A stretch of DNA of 64,000 nt from contig JAVBWK010000036.1 in the NCBI GenBank assembly GCA_036677505.1, positions 38,045 through 102,044 of the forward strand. The letters are read 5' to 3'. The DNA comes from UBA2227 sp036677505 (GTDB taxonomy: Bacteria > Bacillota_I > Bacilli_A > Erysipelotrichales > Erysipelotrichaceae). The notes under the pieces were generated by a model. That model saw only the letters and a list, made by a program, of their open reading frames with translations. It was not told where the DNA came from and did no database searches. Within the stretch, counting starts at the first letter, position 1; every line of letters starts with the position of its first letter. The position numbers and the translations under genes are program-made. Shown piece by piece: positions 53,396 to 61,395 of this stretch.

Positions 53396-54008
53396 AGTGA
53401 TAATCTCCTGCGGAAATCATGAGGGTAAACAAATTGAGATAAGTAATGATCATCCATTCAACTTCTTCTTGCAAACTATCCTGTGAATCTTCAAACAGGC
53501 GGACCAATCCGCAAAATACTGCACTGGCCAACATGGATGTGATCATATCGATCCGCCGGTCAAACAAGTCTACTTGAGAGAACCAGCGTTCGACCATCCG
53601 AACCATGATTTTCTTGATAGAACTGACAACCTGATCAGCCATCCGCTGATGTCGTATCAGAGTCATAAACTCCTTGCGTTCAGTTTCAAATACATGAGCA
53701 AATCCCATGGCCAATCTTCGGATACGCGCATCAAACTCCGCTGAGCGACCGTTTTGCTCAACATTTACATGCGATATACTGTTGATTTCGCCGGTGATGA
53801 TTTTATCCAGTTTATCTATGGTCGATGATAATAAGGCATCAGCCAGATCTTCTTTGTCTTTGAAATACCTGTACAGATTGCCTACGGTCATATGAGCTGA
53901 CTTTGCAATGTTTCGCATCGATGCGCCTTCGAAACCGTGTGTATAGAATTCATTTCTTGCTGAATCAATGATTGCTGATTTCAACTCCGGCTTAAGTATT
54001 TGTGCCAT
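53382..54008 (-). CDS. TetR-family repressor of the RND operon
   Basis: 208 residues. N-terminal HTH with the ASMRNIAKSAHMTVGNLYRYFKDKEDL pattern typical of TetR; the C-terminal part is the ligand domain. The first gene in the tetR-hlyD-RND unit, with overlap of 14 bases to hlyD. It likely represses its own promoter through the dyad at 54034-54053. Confidence 0.92.
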   Translation of the reverse strand: MAQILKPELKSAIIDSARNEFYTHGFEGASMRNIAKSAHMTVGNLYRYFKDKEDLADALLSSTIDKLDKIITGEINSISHVNVEQNGRSAEFDARIRRLAMGFAHVFETERKEFMTLIRHQRMADQVVSSIKKIMVRMVERWFSQVDLFDRRIDMITSMLASAVFCGLVRLFEDSQDSLQEEVEWMIITYLNLFTLMISAGDYHYDKK

Positions 54009-54033
54009 AAAGGTACCTCCTGTCCGTCATCAT

Positions 54034-54063
54034 AAGTATACACCTGTTCACTTTAATAAACAA
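54034..54063 (-). promoter_or_regulatory. Promoter and likely TetR operator of the efflux operon
   Basis: Minus strand TTGTTT (54058-54063), 17-base spacer, TATACT (54035-54040). An imperfect dyad AAGTATAC-ACCT-GTTCACTT (54034-54053; half-sites match at six of eight bases) covers the -10 and part of the spacer, a usual TetR operator position. Confidence 0.6.
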
Positions 54064-54065
54064 AT

Positions 54066-54086
54066 AAAAAAGCCGTTTCCGGCTTT
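54066..54086 (-). terminator. Terminator after rpsO
   Basis: Stem AAAGCCG / CGGCTTT with a GAAA loop, followed by a T-run on the minus strand. Confidence 0.88.
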
Positions 54087-54094
54087 CTTACTCA

Positions 54095-54361
54095 TTACTT
54101 TCTCAAATTGAGTCGGCCGACCAATTCACGATAACGATTGACATCGGTATTACGTAAATAAGTCAGGAAGTTACGGCGCTTACCGACCATTTTCAGCAGT
54201 CCGCGCAACGAGTGATAATCTTTTTTGTGAACTTTCAAGTGTTCTGTAAGAACGTTGATTTTCTCTGTCAGTACAGCAACTTGAACTTCGACCGATCCGG
54301 TATCACCTTCACTGCGGGCAAACTGATTGATGATGGTTTGCTTCTTCTCTTGTGAAATCAT
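54095..54361 (-). CDS. rpsO: 30S ribosomal protein S15
   Basis: Central-domain 16S-binding protein. 88 residues from the ATG at 54361, preceded by GGAGG at five bases; the longer frame begins inside that site. RSEGDTGSVEVQVA, HKKDYHSLRGLLKMVGKRR and YLRNTDVNRYRELVGRL are standard. A leader of about 100 bases upstream has room for an autoregulatory structure. Here it is not next to pnp. Confidence 0.97.
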   Translation of the reverse strand: MISQEKKQTIINQFARSEGDTGSVEVQVAVLTEKINVLTEHLKVHKKDYHSLRGLLKMVGKRRNFLTYLRNTDVNRYRELVGRLNLRK

Positions 54362-54517
54362 GCTTTCCTCCATTTATTTCTAGACCTTCATATCCGAGTA
54401 TAGGGACGAGGCATCCGCAAAACCCAGAAATAAAGCATGTATACTTTAACATATTCTATCAATTCGCGCAAGGTTTGAAATTCACATGTTATAATAATCA
54501 GGTAAGGAGTGAAACGA

Positions 54518-55396
54518 ATGAAAAAAATTGCTTGGATCGGGACCGGTGTGATGGGACATGCCATGGTATCTCACTTGATCGATGCCGGATATCCGGTCAG
54601 TATTTTTACACGCAGTAAAGAAAAGGCTGCGGATCTTACAGAAAAAGCTATCCTCTGTGATACGATTGAACAGGCCGTCAAGGATGCCGATATTGTCATC
54701 ACGATGGTCGGTTATCCCAAGGATGTCGAATCAGTGTATGCAGATGAAAACGGAGTCTTTAACCATGCAAATAAAGGCACCTTATGCATCGATATGACGA
54801 CCTCATCTCCGACGCTGGCACAGAAACTGTATGAACTGGCTGTATCAAAAGGATTGCGGATGTTGGATGCACCGGTTTCCGGCGGGGATATCGGAGCGAA
54901 GAATGCAACGCTGTCCATCATGGTCGGCGGTGACAGTGAGGATTATCTGGAAGCTTATCCGTTGTTTGAGCGGATGGGCAAAAGCATCACTCATATCGGA
55001 GAGGCCGGTTTCGGTCAGCACTGTAAAATGGCCAATCAAATCGTCGTTGCCGGCAATATCGCGGCTATCAGTGAAAGTTTGTACTATGCAAAGAATGCCG
55101 GATTGGATCCGTATATCGTTTTACAGGCAATCTCCGGCGGAGCTGCCGGTTCGTGGCAAGTCACCAATAACGGTCCTAAGATTTTGAAAGAAAATTATGA
55201 CCCCGGTTTTTATATCCACCATTTCATTAAGGATCTGACCTTAGTTCAGCAAGAAGCCGCCAAAACAGAAATTTCATTGCCGGTCGTTGCTCAGGTTCTG
55301 GCTTTGTACCGCCAACTGCTTGATGAAGGTTATGGTCAGCTGGGTACGCAGGCATTGATCATGGCGTACAGGAAAAACAATGAATCTAACCGTTAA
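54518..55396 (+). CDS. 3-Hydroxyisobutyrate dehydrogenase-family oxidoreductase
   Basis: Beta-hydroxyacid dehydrogenase, NAD(P)-dependent. 292 residues. N-terminal GTGVMGHAMVSHL Rossmann motif, DAPVSGGDIGAKNATLSIMVGG substrate motif, and the catalytic lysine in GFGQHCKMANQ. The exact acid (hydroxyisobutyrate, tartronate semialdehyde, succinic semialdehyde) is not decidable. AAGGAG is eight bases upstream of the ATG, and an AT-rich TATAAT box lies at about 54490. It overlaps the GNAT gene by 17 bases. Confidence 0.88.
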   Translation: MKKIAWIGTGVMGHAMVSHLIDAGYPVSIFTRSKEKAADLTEKAILCDTIEQAVKDADIVITMVGYPKDVESVYADENGVFNHANKGTLCIDMTTSSPTLAQKLYELAVSKGLRMLDAPVSGGDIGAKNATLSIMVGGDSEDYLEAYPLFERMGKSITHIGEAGFGQHCKMANQIVVAGNIAAISESLYYAKNAGLDPYIVLQAISGGAAGSWQVTNNGPKILKENYDPGFYIHHFIKDLTLVQQEAAKTEISLPVVAQVLALYRQLLDEGYGQLGTQALIMAYRKNNESNR

Positions 55397-55976
55397 ATCC
55401 GTATGGGAGATCGAGCCCGAAGTTCTGACACACTTTTTCGAACATATTGACTACGGTCATGCTCCGCATTGGGCGGGCTGCTACTGCCGGTTCTATCATA
55501 CGGATGTGGACTTTAAGCAATGGCAGAAACGGGATCCCTCGGTAAACAGAGATGAAGCCATCCAATCCATCCGACAAAAGGAAATTCACGGATTCTTGGC
55601 TTTTGACCAGAAAAAATGCATCGGTTGGCTCAATGCTAACGATGCAAAGTCATTTGTACGACTCAAGAGTGTCATGTATCCCTGGGTTTTTGAAAAGAGA
55701 ATAGCCATGACTATTTGTTTTGTCATTGACCCTCAATACCGCAATCAGAAAGTAGCTACCCGACTGCTTGAGACCGCAATTCGGCATTACCGCGATTTGG
55801 GGTATGATGGCATGATATCGGCACCCATGGAATCAAAAGGTACTTTCGATTTGAATTATCGGGGAACCCTTCCCATGTATCTGAAATCCGGATATACAGT
55901 CATCGAGCAGATCGACTCGTTAAGCATCTGCTATCTCGACTTCCATAAAGTCGATCAGCAGGTCATGCAGAAATAA
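55380..55976 (+). CDS. GNAT-family acetyltransferase
   Basis: 198 residues. The acetyl-CoA loop appears as VIDPQYRNQKVATRLLETAI (residues about 118-137), preceded by the usual beta strands. The N-terminal part contains CYCRFYH and WLNAND segments. Co-translated with the dehydrogenase upstream. The last 57 bases overlap the 3' end of the convergent hemW gene. Substrate unknown. Confidence 0.85.
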   Translation: MNLTVKSVWEIEPEVLTHFFEHIDYGHAPHWAGCYCRFYHTDVDFKQWQKRDPSVNRDEAIQSIRQKEIHGFLAFDQKKCIGWLNANDAKSFVRLKSVMYPWVFEKRIAMTICFVIDPQYRNQKVATRLLETAIRHYRDLGYDGMISAPMESKGTFDLNYRGTLPMYLKSGYTVIEQIDSLSICYLDFHKVDQQVMQK

Positions 55977-57041
55977 ACGACCGGCTTCATTGGCAGATAA
56001 ATGGGTGTTGCTGAGATTCAGCCACCCTTTTTTCAGGTTTTTTTCAATGGCCGGCTGAAATACCGACAGAATATCAGCATCAAATACATCCCGAAAACGG
56101 CGCAATTCGATCCCGGCTTTCAACCGCAGACCCATCATAACGAATTCAAACATTTCATCTGCCTTGGTCAGATCGATGTCTTCGTCAAAAACGATACCTT
56201 CGGTCAGATAACGGTGTATATTTCTGGTAATGGTATATCTGTGATTCTTTTCTTTGCCGCTGGCACCAGGACCGATGGCTGCGAAATCATCATAGTGCCA
56301 ATACGTCAGATTATGGCGGCTTTCTTTATTCTCAAGACAGAAATTGCTGATTTCATAATGATGATATCCGGCAGAAGTGAGCATATCGACAGCCAACTGA
56401 TAGAACTCACCTTCCAGGGAGTTGTCGATGGCTGAAAAATGTTTACGGCCAAAGGCAGAATTCGGTTCAATGGTCAGGGCATACAGGGAAATGTGAGGTA
56501 AGTGCTGATCGATCATCCATTGGACGGTTGATTGAAAGTCTGATAACGTTTGCGTAGGTAATCCGTATATACCATCGGCGGAAATGTTATCGATTCCATG
56601 ATGTCGCAGTTGGGATATGACCCGCTCGACATCCGTCAATGTGTGTCGGCGACCGATCAGATGTAACAGCTTAGGCTGAATGGATTGCACCCCGAGCGAT
56701 ATGCGGCTGACTCCGTAACGGTGGCAACATTGAATCTTCTCTTCACTCAGGTTTTCCGGATTGGCTTCCATCGTAAATTCAGCATGATTTGACAGATATG
56801 GATGGATCGCAGCCAGAACGGTTTCGAGCTGATCCGTTGACAACGCACTGGGAGTCCCTCCACCGATGTAAACAGTGTCGAAGGTTTCGCCCTGATGATA
56901 TGCCAAATCTTGTTTAAAACGCTCAATAAAGCGTTCTGCGAGGTTATGATGATATTTGACCCGGACAAAATCACAGTAAGCGCAGATATGCTCACAAAAC
57001 GGTATATGGATATACAAAGAGCGGACTTTACCGTTTTCCAT
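55920..57041 (-). CDS. hemW: HemW-like radical SAM heme chaperone
   Basis: 373 residues. The radical-SAM CxxxCxxC cluster is CEHICAYC, followed by the family GGGTPSALS and a VQSIQPKLLHLIGRRH segment. HemW binds heme rather than acting as coproporphyrinogen oxidase; genes usually named hemN in older annotations next to lepA are this type. Here tpl and a MazG-like gene lie between it and lepA. It overlaps the MazG-like gene by 14 bases. Confidence 0.9.
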   Translation of the reverse strand: MENGKVRSLYIHIPFCEHICAYCDFVRVKYHHNLAERFIERFKQDLAYHQGETFDTVYIGGGTPSALSTDQLETVLAAIHPYLSNHAEFTMEANPENLSEEKIQCCHRYGVSRISLGVQSIQPKLLHLIGRRHTLTDVERVISQLRHHGIDNISADGIYGLPTQTLSDFQSTVQWMIDQHLPHISLYALTIEPNSAFGRKHFSAIDNSLEGEFYQLAVDMLTSAGYHHYEISNFCLENKESRHNLTYWHYDDFAAIGPGASGKEKNHRYTITRNIHRYLTEGIVFDEDIDLTKADEMFEFVMMGLRLKAGIELRRFRDVFDADILSVFQPAIEKNLKKGWLNLSNTHLSANEAGRLFLHDLLIDFMEVEIADA

Positions 57042-57303
57042 ACTTCTGATGAACTTTCTCGATCTTCCGCTCGATCACTTCCTTATAATCTTCTTTGGCA
57101 TCCGTACACAAAGAAATGGCATACATCAAAACATCTGCCACTTCATCCAGTATTTCCTGTTTGTCCGTCGGATGTTTCGCTGCCGCCTGCAACAGTTCAC
57201 CGGCTTCCACAAACACCGATTTCGCCAAAATCAGCGGCGTATCGCTTTTCTGCCAGCCATAGACCGCACGCATGTTCTCAATCTTTTTCGCAATATCTTC
57301 CAT
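57028..57303 (-). CDS. MazG-like nucleotide pyrophosphohydrolase
   Basis: 91 residues from the ATG at 57303 (GGTGATC upstream). All-alpha NTP pyrophosphatase-type domain: FVEAGELLQAA and DEVADVLMYAISL carry the acidic metal-binding Glu/Asp residues of the MazG/RS21-C6 group. A longer frame upstream overlaps the tpl terminator and is unlikely. Likely cleans up non-canonical dNTPs. Upstream it has TGTTATAAT as a candidate extended -10 (57320-57328). Confidence 0.82.
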   Translation of the reverse strand: MEDIAKKIENMRAVYGWQKSDTPLILAKSVFVEAGELLQAAAKHPTDKQEILDEVADVLMYAISLCTDAKEDYKEVIERKIEKVHQKYGKR

Positions 57304-57319
57304 CTTGATCACCAGTGCC

Positions 57320-57328
57320 ATTATAACA
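57320..57328 (-). promoter_or_regulatory. Extended -10 promoter element for the MazG-like gene and hemW
   Basis: Minus strand TGTTATAAT between the tpl terminator and the MazG-like gene. The -35 would lie inside the terminator hairpin and is poor. Confidence 0.5.
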
Positions 57329-57350
57329 AAAAAAATCCCCAAACGGGGAT
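57328..57350 (-). terminator. Terminator after tpl
   Basis: Stem AATCCCC / GGGGATT with a four-base loop, followed by a run of T on the minus strand, a few bases after the tpl stop. Confidence 0.9.
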
Positions 57351-57355
57351 TTTGC

Positions 57356-58729
57356 TTACAGCGGCTTAAATCGTGCGTTGAAGAACCGCAGCATCGGCGG
57401 TTCATACACAAACTGCAGTCCGGGTATCTGATCACGGTGATTATACAGATGGATGACCGCATCGGCGACCAGATCCATGTGGGCATACGTATACACCCGT
57501 CTTGGGATTGTCAGACGGACCAGTTCCAGTTTCGGACGGTGATGATCCCCGGTATCCTTGTTTCTGCCGGCAGAAACGATGCCCCGTTCCATGCTGCGTA
57601 CACCGGATTCAATGTATAAATGCGCTGCCAGCGTCTGAGCCGGCAGTTGATCCTGAGTCAGATGAGGCAAGAATTTTCGTGCATCCAGGAATACCGCATG
57701 ACCGCCGATGGGTTGTACGACAGGGACACCCGCATCAATCAGCTGTTGTCCCAAATACGCTACCTGCTCGACGCGATGCGAGATATAGGCATAATCCACG
57801 GACTCTTTGATACCGATGGCCATCGCTTCCATATCACGGCCGGCCATTCCGCCATAGGAAGGCATGCCTTCAAAGACTACGACCAGTTCTTTGCTTCTTG
57901 CGAAAAGCTCATCGCTGTTCATCGCCAAAAATCCCCCGATATTGACCATGCAGTCTTTCTTACCGGACATCGTGGCTCCGTCGCCATAACTCATCATCTC
58001 AAGCAGGATATCTTTGATGGATACATGCTTGTACCCTTCTTCACGTTTCTTGATAAAATAAGCATTCTCCACGCAGCGGGTCGCATCAAAGAAGACTTCG
58101 ATACCGTGTTTGTGACACAGTTGGCTGACTTCCCGAATGTTTTGCATCGAGACCGGCTGACCTCCGGCGAGATTGACCGTCACGGCCAGACAGACATACG
58201 GAATGCGCTGTGCCCCGTACTCATCAATCAGTTTCTGCAGTTTGTTGAGATCGATATTGCCTTTAAACGGATGATAAGCCTGCGAATCATGGGCTTCATC
58301 AATGATAACGTCTTTAAAAATACCGCCGTTGGCTTCCTGATGGTAACGGGTCGTCGTGAAATACATGTTTCCCGGGATGATATCGCCCGGTTTGATTTTC
58401 AATCTGGATAACAGATTCTCGGCACCGCGTCCCTGATGGGTGGGTACCATATGCCTGAAACCGTAATATTCTTTGACGGTGGCATCCAGATGCAAGAAAT
58501 TTCGGCTGCCCGCATAGGCTTCATCGCCTACCATCATTCCTGCCCACTGACGGTCGCTCATCGCGGTCGTGCCTGAGTCGGTAAGAAGGTCGATATACAC
58601 GTCCTCACTCTTCAATAGAAACGTATTATATCCTGCCTCTTCCATAGCGGACTGACGCTCTTCTTTGCTCATGGTCTTCATCATTTCGACGACTTTGATA
58701 CGAAACGGTTCTGCCGGATAATTTTTCAT
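57356..58729 (-). CDS. tpl: Tyrosine phenol-lyase
   Basis: PLP enzyme (EC 4.1.99.2) splitting L-tyrosine to phenol, pyruvate and ammonia. 457 residues from the ATG at 58729 (AAGGAG upstream). Very close to Citrobacter TPL along its length, including NYPAEPFRIK, TDSGT, THQGRGAENLL, the PLP lysine in SGKKD (about K257) and SYGGMAGRDMEA. Residues that separate TPL from tryptophanase are kept in the TPL form: T125, R382 and F449 (Thr124, Arg381, Phe448 in Citrobacter). It has its own promoter, cre and terminator. Confidence 0.95.
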   Translation of the reverse strand: MKNYPAEPFRIKVVEMMKTMSKEERQSAMEEAGYNTFLLKSEDVYIDLLTDSGTTAMSDRQWAGMMVGDEAYAGSRNFLHLDATVKEYYGFRHMVPTHQGRGAENLLSRLKIKPGDIIPGNMYFTTTRYHQEANGGIFKDVIIDEAHDSQAYHPFKGNIDLNKLQKLIDEYGAQRIPYVCLAVTVNLAGGQPVSMQNIREVSQLCHKHGIEVFFDATRCVENAYFIKKREEGYKHVSIKDILLEMMSYGDGATMSGKKDCMVNIGGFLAMNSDELFARSKELVVVFEGMPSYGGMAGRDMEAMAIGIKESVDYAYISHRVEQVAYLGQQLIDAGVPVVQPIGGHAVFLDARKFLPHLTQDQLPAQTLAAHLYIESGVRSMERGIVSAGRNKDTGDHHRPKLELVRLTIPRRVYTYAHMDLVADAVIHLYNHRDQIPGLQFVYEPPMLRFFNARFKPL

Positions 58730-58761
58730 GATAATCTCCTTTTTCATTCACTCTACCTATT

Positions 58762-58790
58762 ACTTTACTCAGCGGTGTAAGCGCTGTCAA
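58762..58790 (-). promoter_or_regulatory. Promoter of tpl
   Basis: Minus strand TTGACA (58785-58790), 17-base spacer, TAAAGT (58762-58767). Consensus -35. Confidence 0.85.
58776..58789. promoter_or_regulatory. cre site overlapping the tpl promoter
   Basis: TGTAAGCGCTGTCA, a full match to TGWNANCGNTNWCA. It covers the -35 hexamer of the tpl promoter, so CcpA bound there should keep RNA polymerase out. Sugar would then repress tyrosine breakdown. Confidence 0.85.
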
Positions 58791-58850
58791 TAAAGCAGTG
58801 CCATGTAAATCATGAGAATAAAAAGAAAACTTATTCATTAAAAATGTAAC

Positions 58851-58873
58851 AAAAAGGCGGATGGTTATCCGCC
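58851..58873 (-). terminator. Terminator after lepA
   Basis: Stem GGCGGA / TCCGCC with a six-base loop and five T on the minus strand, just past the lepA stop. It isolates tpl from lepA. Confidence 0.85.
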
Positions 58874-60675
58874 TACTCTTCATCCATGGAAAGCACGGCC
58901 ATAAACGCTTCTTGCGGAACCTCGACGCTTCCCACCTGTTTCATGCGTTTCTTACCTTCTTTTTGCTTCTCTAACAGCTTCTTCTTCCGGGTGATATCAC
59001 CACCATAACACTTTGCCAAAACATTCTTACGCAATGCCTTGATGTCCGAACGGGCAATGATCTTATTATTGATCGCCGCCTGAATCGGGATTTCAAACTG
59101 CTGCCTTGGAATCAGTTTTCGCATTTTCTCAGTGATTGCCTTGCCGCGGGCATATGCGAAATCACGATGAACGATTGTCGATAAGGCATCGACGACTTCC
59201 GAATTGAGCATGATCTCCATTTTGACCAGTTTGGACTCATAGTAACCGTCAAGTTCATAATCATACGAGGCATATCCTTTGGTTGCCGATTTCAGACGGT
59301 CAAAAAAATCATACACGATCTCTCCTAAGGGCAACAGATAGTGCAGATGCATACGGCCCGCATCGATAGCAACCATTTCTTTATAAATCCCGCGTTTTTT
59401 CTGACAAAGCTCCATGACCGGACCGACAAACTCGGTCGGCACCATGATGGTCGCATTGACAAAGGGTTCTTCCATGTGATGAATCTTCTGGACATCAGGC
59501 AATAATGACGGATTATCCACCGAAATCATCGATCCGTCGGTCATATAGGCATGATATACGACCGATGGTGCCGTAGCGATCAGTGAGAGATTATACTCCC
59601 TTTCCAATCGTTCCTGTACGACATCCATGTGTAACAATCCCAGAAATCCGCATCGGAAACCAAATCCCAACGCCTGCGATGTCTCAGCTTCATATTTCAG
59701 CGAGGCATCATTGAGCTGAAGCTTTTCCAGTGCATCGCGCAAATCGTTGTATCGGTTTGATTCAGTCGGATATAAACCGCAGAAAACCATGGAGTTAAGG
59801 GTCCGGTAGCCCGGCAACGGTTCAGATGCACCCTGCTGTGCAAAGGTGATGGTATCACCGACATGCACATCTTTGACAGATTTGATGCTTGCGGCGATCC
59901 ATCCGACCTCACCGCAGCTGAGTGAGTTACGTTTGATTTCTTTGGGAGTACGGATTCCGCATTCGATGACTTCATACGCGGCATTGGTGGCCATAAAGCG
60001 TATTTTATCACCTACTTTTACAGTTCCTTCTTTGATTCTTACATAGGCAATGACACCGCGGTATGAATCATAGATCGAATCAAACACCAGTGCTTTCAGC
60101 GGAGCATTGGGATCGCCTTTGGGCGGCGGCACTTTAGCGACGATGGCTTCTAAAACCTGATCGACATTCAAACCGGTTTTTGCGCTGATTTGAGGAGCGT
60201 CCACGGCTTCCAACCCAATGACATTTTCGATTTCTTCAATGACCCGGATCGGATCGGCTGCCGGAAGGTCGACTTTGTTGATGACCGGAATGATCTCCAG
60301 GTTATTATCCAGAGCCAGATAGACATTGGCCAGAGTTTGGGCTTCAATGCCTTGGGAAGCATCAACGACCAACACCGCCCCTTCACAGGCTGCCAGAGAA
60401 CGTGATACTTCATAGGTAAAGTCGACATGTCCCGGAGTATCGATTAAATGAAAAACATATTCATTTCCGTCATTGGCTTTATATTTCAGCTGGACAGCAT
60501 TCAGTTTGATGGTTATTCCCCGTTCACGTTCCAAGTCCAGTGTGTCCAGGATCTGATCCATCATCTCACGGTTATCGATGGTTTTTGTCATTTCCAAAAT
60601 ACGGTCAGCCAAGGTTGACTTTCCGTGATCGATATGAGCGATAATGGAGAAATTACGGATAAATTTTTGGTTCAT
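58873..60675 (-). CDS. lepA: Elongation factor 4 (LepA)
   Basis: Ribosome-bound GTPase related to EF-G. 600 residues from the ATG at 60675. G1 AHIDHGKSTLADRIL, G3 DTPGHVDF, G4 NKVDLP, EF-G-like domains and a LepA-only C-terminal domain with AINNKIIARSDIKALRKNV. Usually followed by hemW in Firmicutes; here a tpl-containing stretch has been inserted. Confidence 0.98.
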   Translation of the reverse strand: MNQKFIRNFSIIAHIDHGKSTLADRILEMTKTIDNREMMDQILDTLDLERERGITIKLNAVQLKYKANDGNEYVFHLIDTPGHVDFTYEVSRSLAACEGAVLVVDASQGIEAQTLANVYLALDNNLEIIPVINKVDLPAADPIRVIEEIENVIGLEAVDAPQISAKTGLNVDQVLEAIVAKVPPPKGDPNAPLKALVFDSIYDSYRGVIAYVRIKEGTVKVGDKIRFMATNAAYEVIECGIRTPKEIKRNSLSCGEVGWIAASIKSVKDVHVGDTITFAQQGASEPLPGYRTLNSMVFCGLYPTESNRYNDLRDALEKLQLNDASLKYEAETSQALGFGFRCGFLGLLHMDVVQERLEREYNLSLIATAPSVVYHAYMTDGSMISVDNPSLLPDVQKIHHMEEPFVNATIMVPTEFVGPVMELCQKKRGIYKEMVAIDAGRMHLHYLLPLGEIVYDFFDRLKSATKGYASYDYELDGYYESKLVKMEIMLNSEVVDALSTIVHRDFAYARGKAITEKMRKLIPRQQFEIPIQAAINNKIIARSDIKALRKNVLAKCYGGDITRKKKLLEKQKEGKKRMKQVGSVEVPQEAFMAVLSMDEE

Positions 60676-60700
60676 AAAAATCCTTTCAAAAGCATAACAC

Positions 60701-60709
60701 ATTATAACA
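60701..60709 (-). promoter_or_regulatory. Extended -10 promoter element for lepA
   Basis: Minus strand TGTTATAAT 25 bases before the lepA ATG. The -35 region is a T-run only. Confidence 0.55.
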
Positions 60710-60755
60710 AAACAAGGGCACAAAAAAAAGACTTACAGGAAAATAACTTACGAAC

Positions 60756-60783
60756 AAAAAAAGGCGTTGCATAAAGCAGCGCC
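60756..60783 (-). terminator. Terminator of the LytTR operon
   Basis: Stem GGCGCTGC / GCAACGCC (one wobble) followed by seven T on the minus strand, downstream of the 199-residue gene. Confidence 0.82.
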
Positions 60784-60794
60784 AATGAATCAGG

Positions 60795-61394
60795 TTAATC
60801 GATCAACAACCGATAGGTAATGTTGTACGTTTCATCTTGAATGAAATAAAAGCCATTGTTTTCAAACAGATGCAATGTATGGGATTTGCCTTCAGTATCC
60901 GTTCCGGTAAATATAGCGATCGACCGGATGCGCAAAGCATACTCAACGACTAAGGCAGGCGATTGAGTAATCAGTTCTTCAACCAATTGCTCACTGCCCT
61001 TTTCAATATAAATCATCTGATCCACAGACAGAGTCAGCACCATTTGGCTTACTTCAGCATGGGCTCTCATATCATATGCACCTTCATTGTCGGTTTCAGG
61101 CGGATTTTCTTTGTTTTTAGCCGCAAACTTGTCAATGTTGTCTTGCAGAACCGTAAAGGCACCTTCATTGACATTTTTGGCTAAGTCATCGAACTGAGGA
61201 GTGTTAGTCAGCAATAAAGCCACGGCCAGTGCCGACAAGGCGGCTCCCTGAAACCAAAACATCGGCGTTTTCAGTAAATCATATCTGCGCTTGGTTTTGT
61301 TTGACAAACGTTTTTGCCATAGATAACTGCGTGTGATTTGGATGAGCATCCACAGCACACCCACGATCAGAATCACCCAAGATAATTCTTTCAT
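60795..61394 (-). CDS. Membrane protein of unknown function, LytTR partner
   Basis: 199 residues: two membrane segments (about 4-22 and 45-63), then a mainly extracellular or cytoplasmic domain (65-199) with mixed alpha/beta look and no motif I know. It begins one base after the LytTR gene stops. Small membrane proteins paired with stand-alone LytTR regulators are often their inhibitors (DUF3021-type), but this one is longer and does not look like that family. Confidence 0.7.
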   Translation of the reverse strand: MKELSWVILIVGVLWMLIQITRSYLWQKRLSNKTKRRYDLLKTPMFWFQGAALSALAVALLLTNTPQFDDLAKNVNEGAFTVLQDNIDKFAAKNKENPPETDNEGAYDMRAHAEVSQMVLTLSVDQMIYIEKGSEQLVEELITQSPALVVEYALRIRSIAIFTGTDTEGKSHTLHLFENNGFYFIQDETYNITYRLLID

Positions 61395-61395
61395 G

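Noticed and set aside
54374..54470. Defined S15-binding leader before rpsO
   Set aside because: A leader exists, but I could not draw a convincing pseudoknot or a good promoter, so it is mentioned only in the rpsO entry.
57620..58411. 263-codon plus-strand open frame
   Set aside because: Exactly opposite tpl, no ribosome site or promoter, and no family motif. The tpl reading frame matches a known enzyme end to end.
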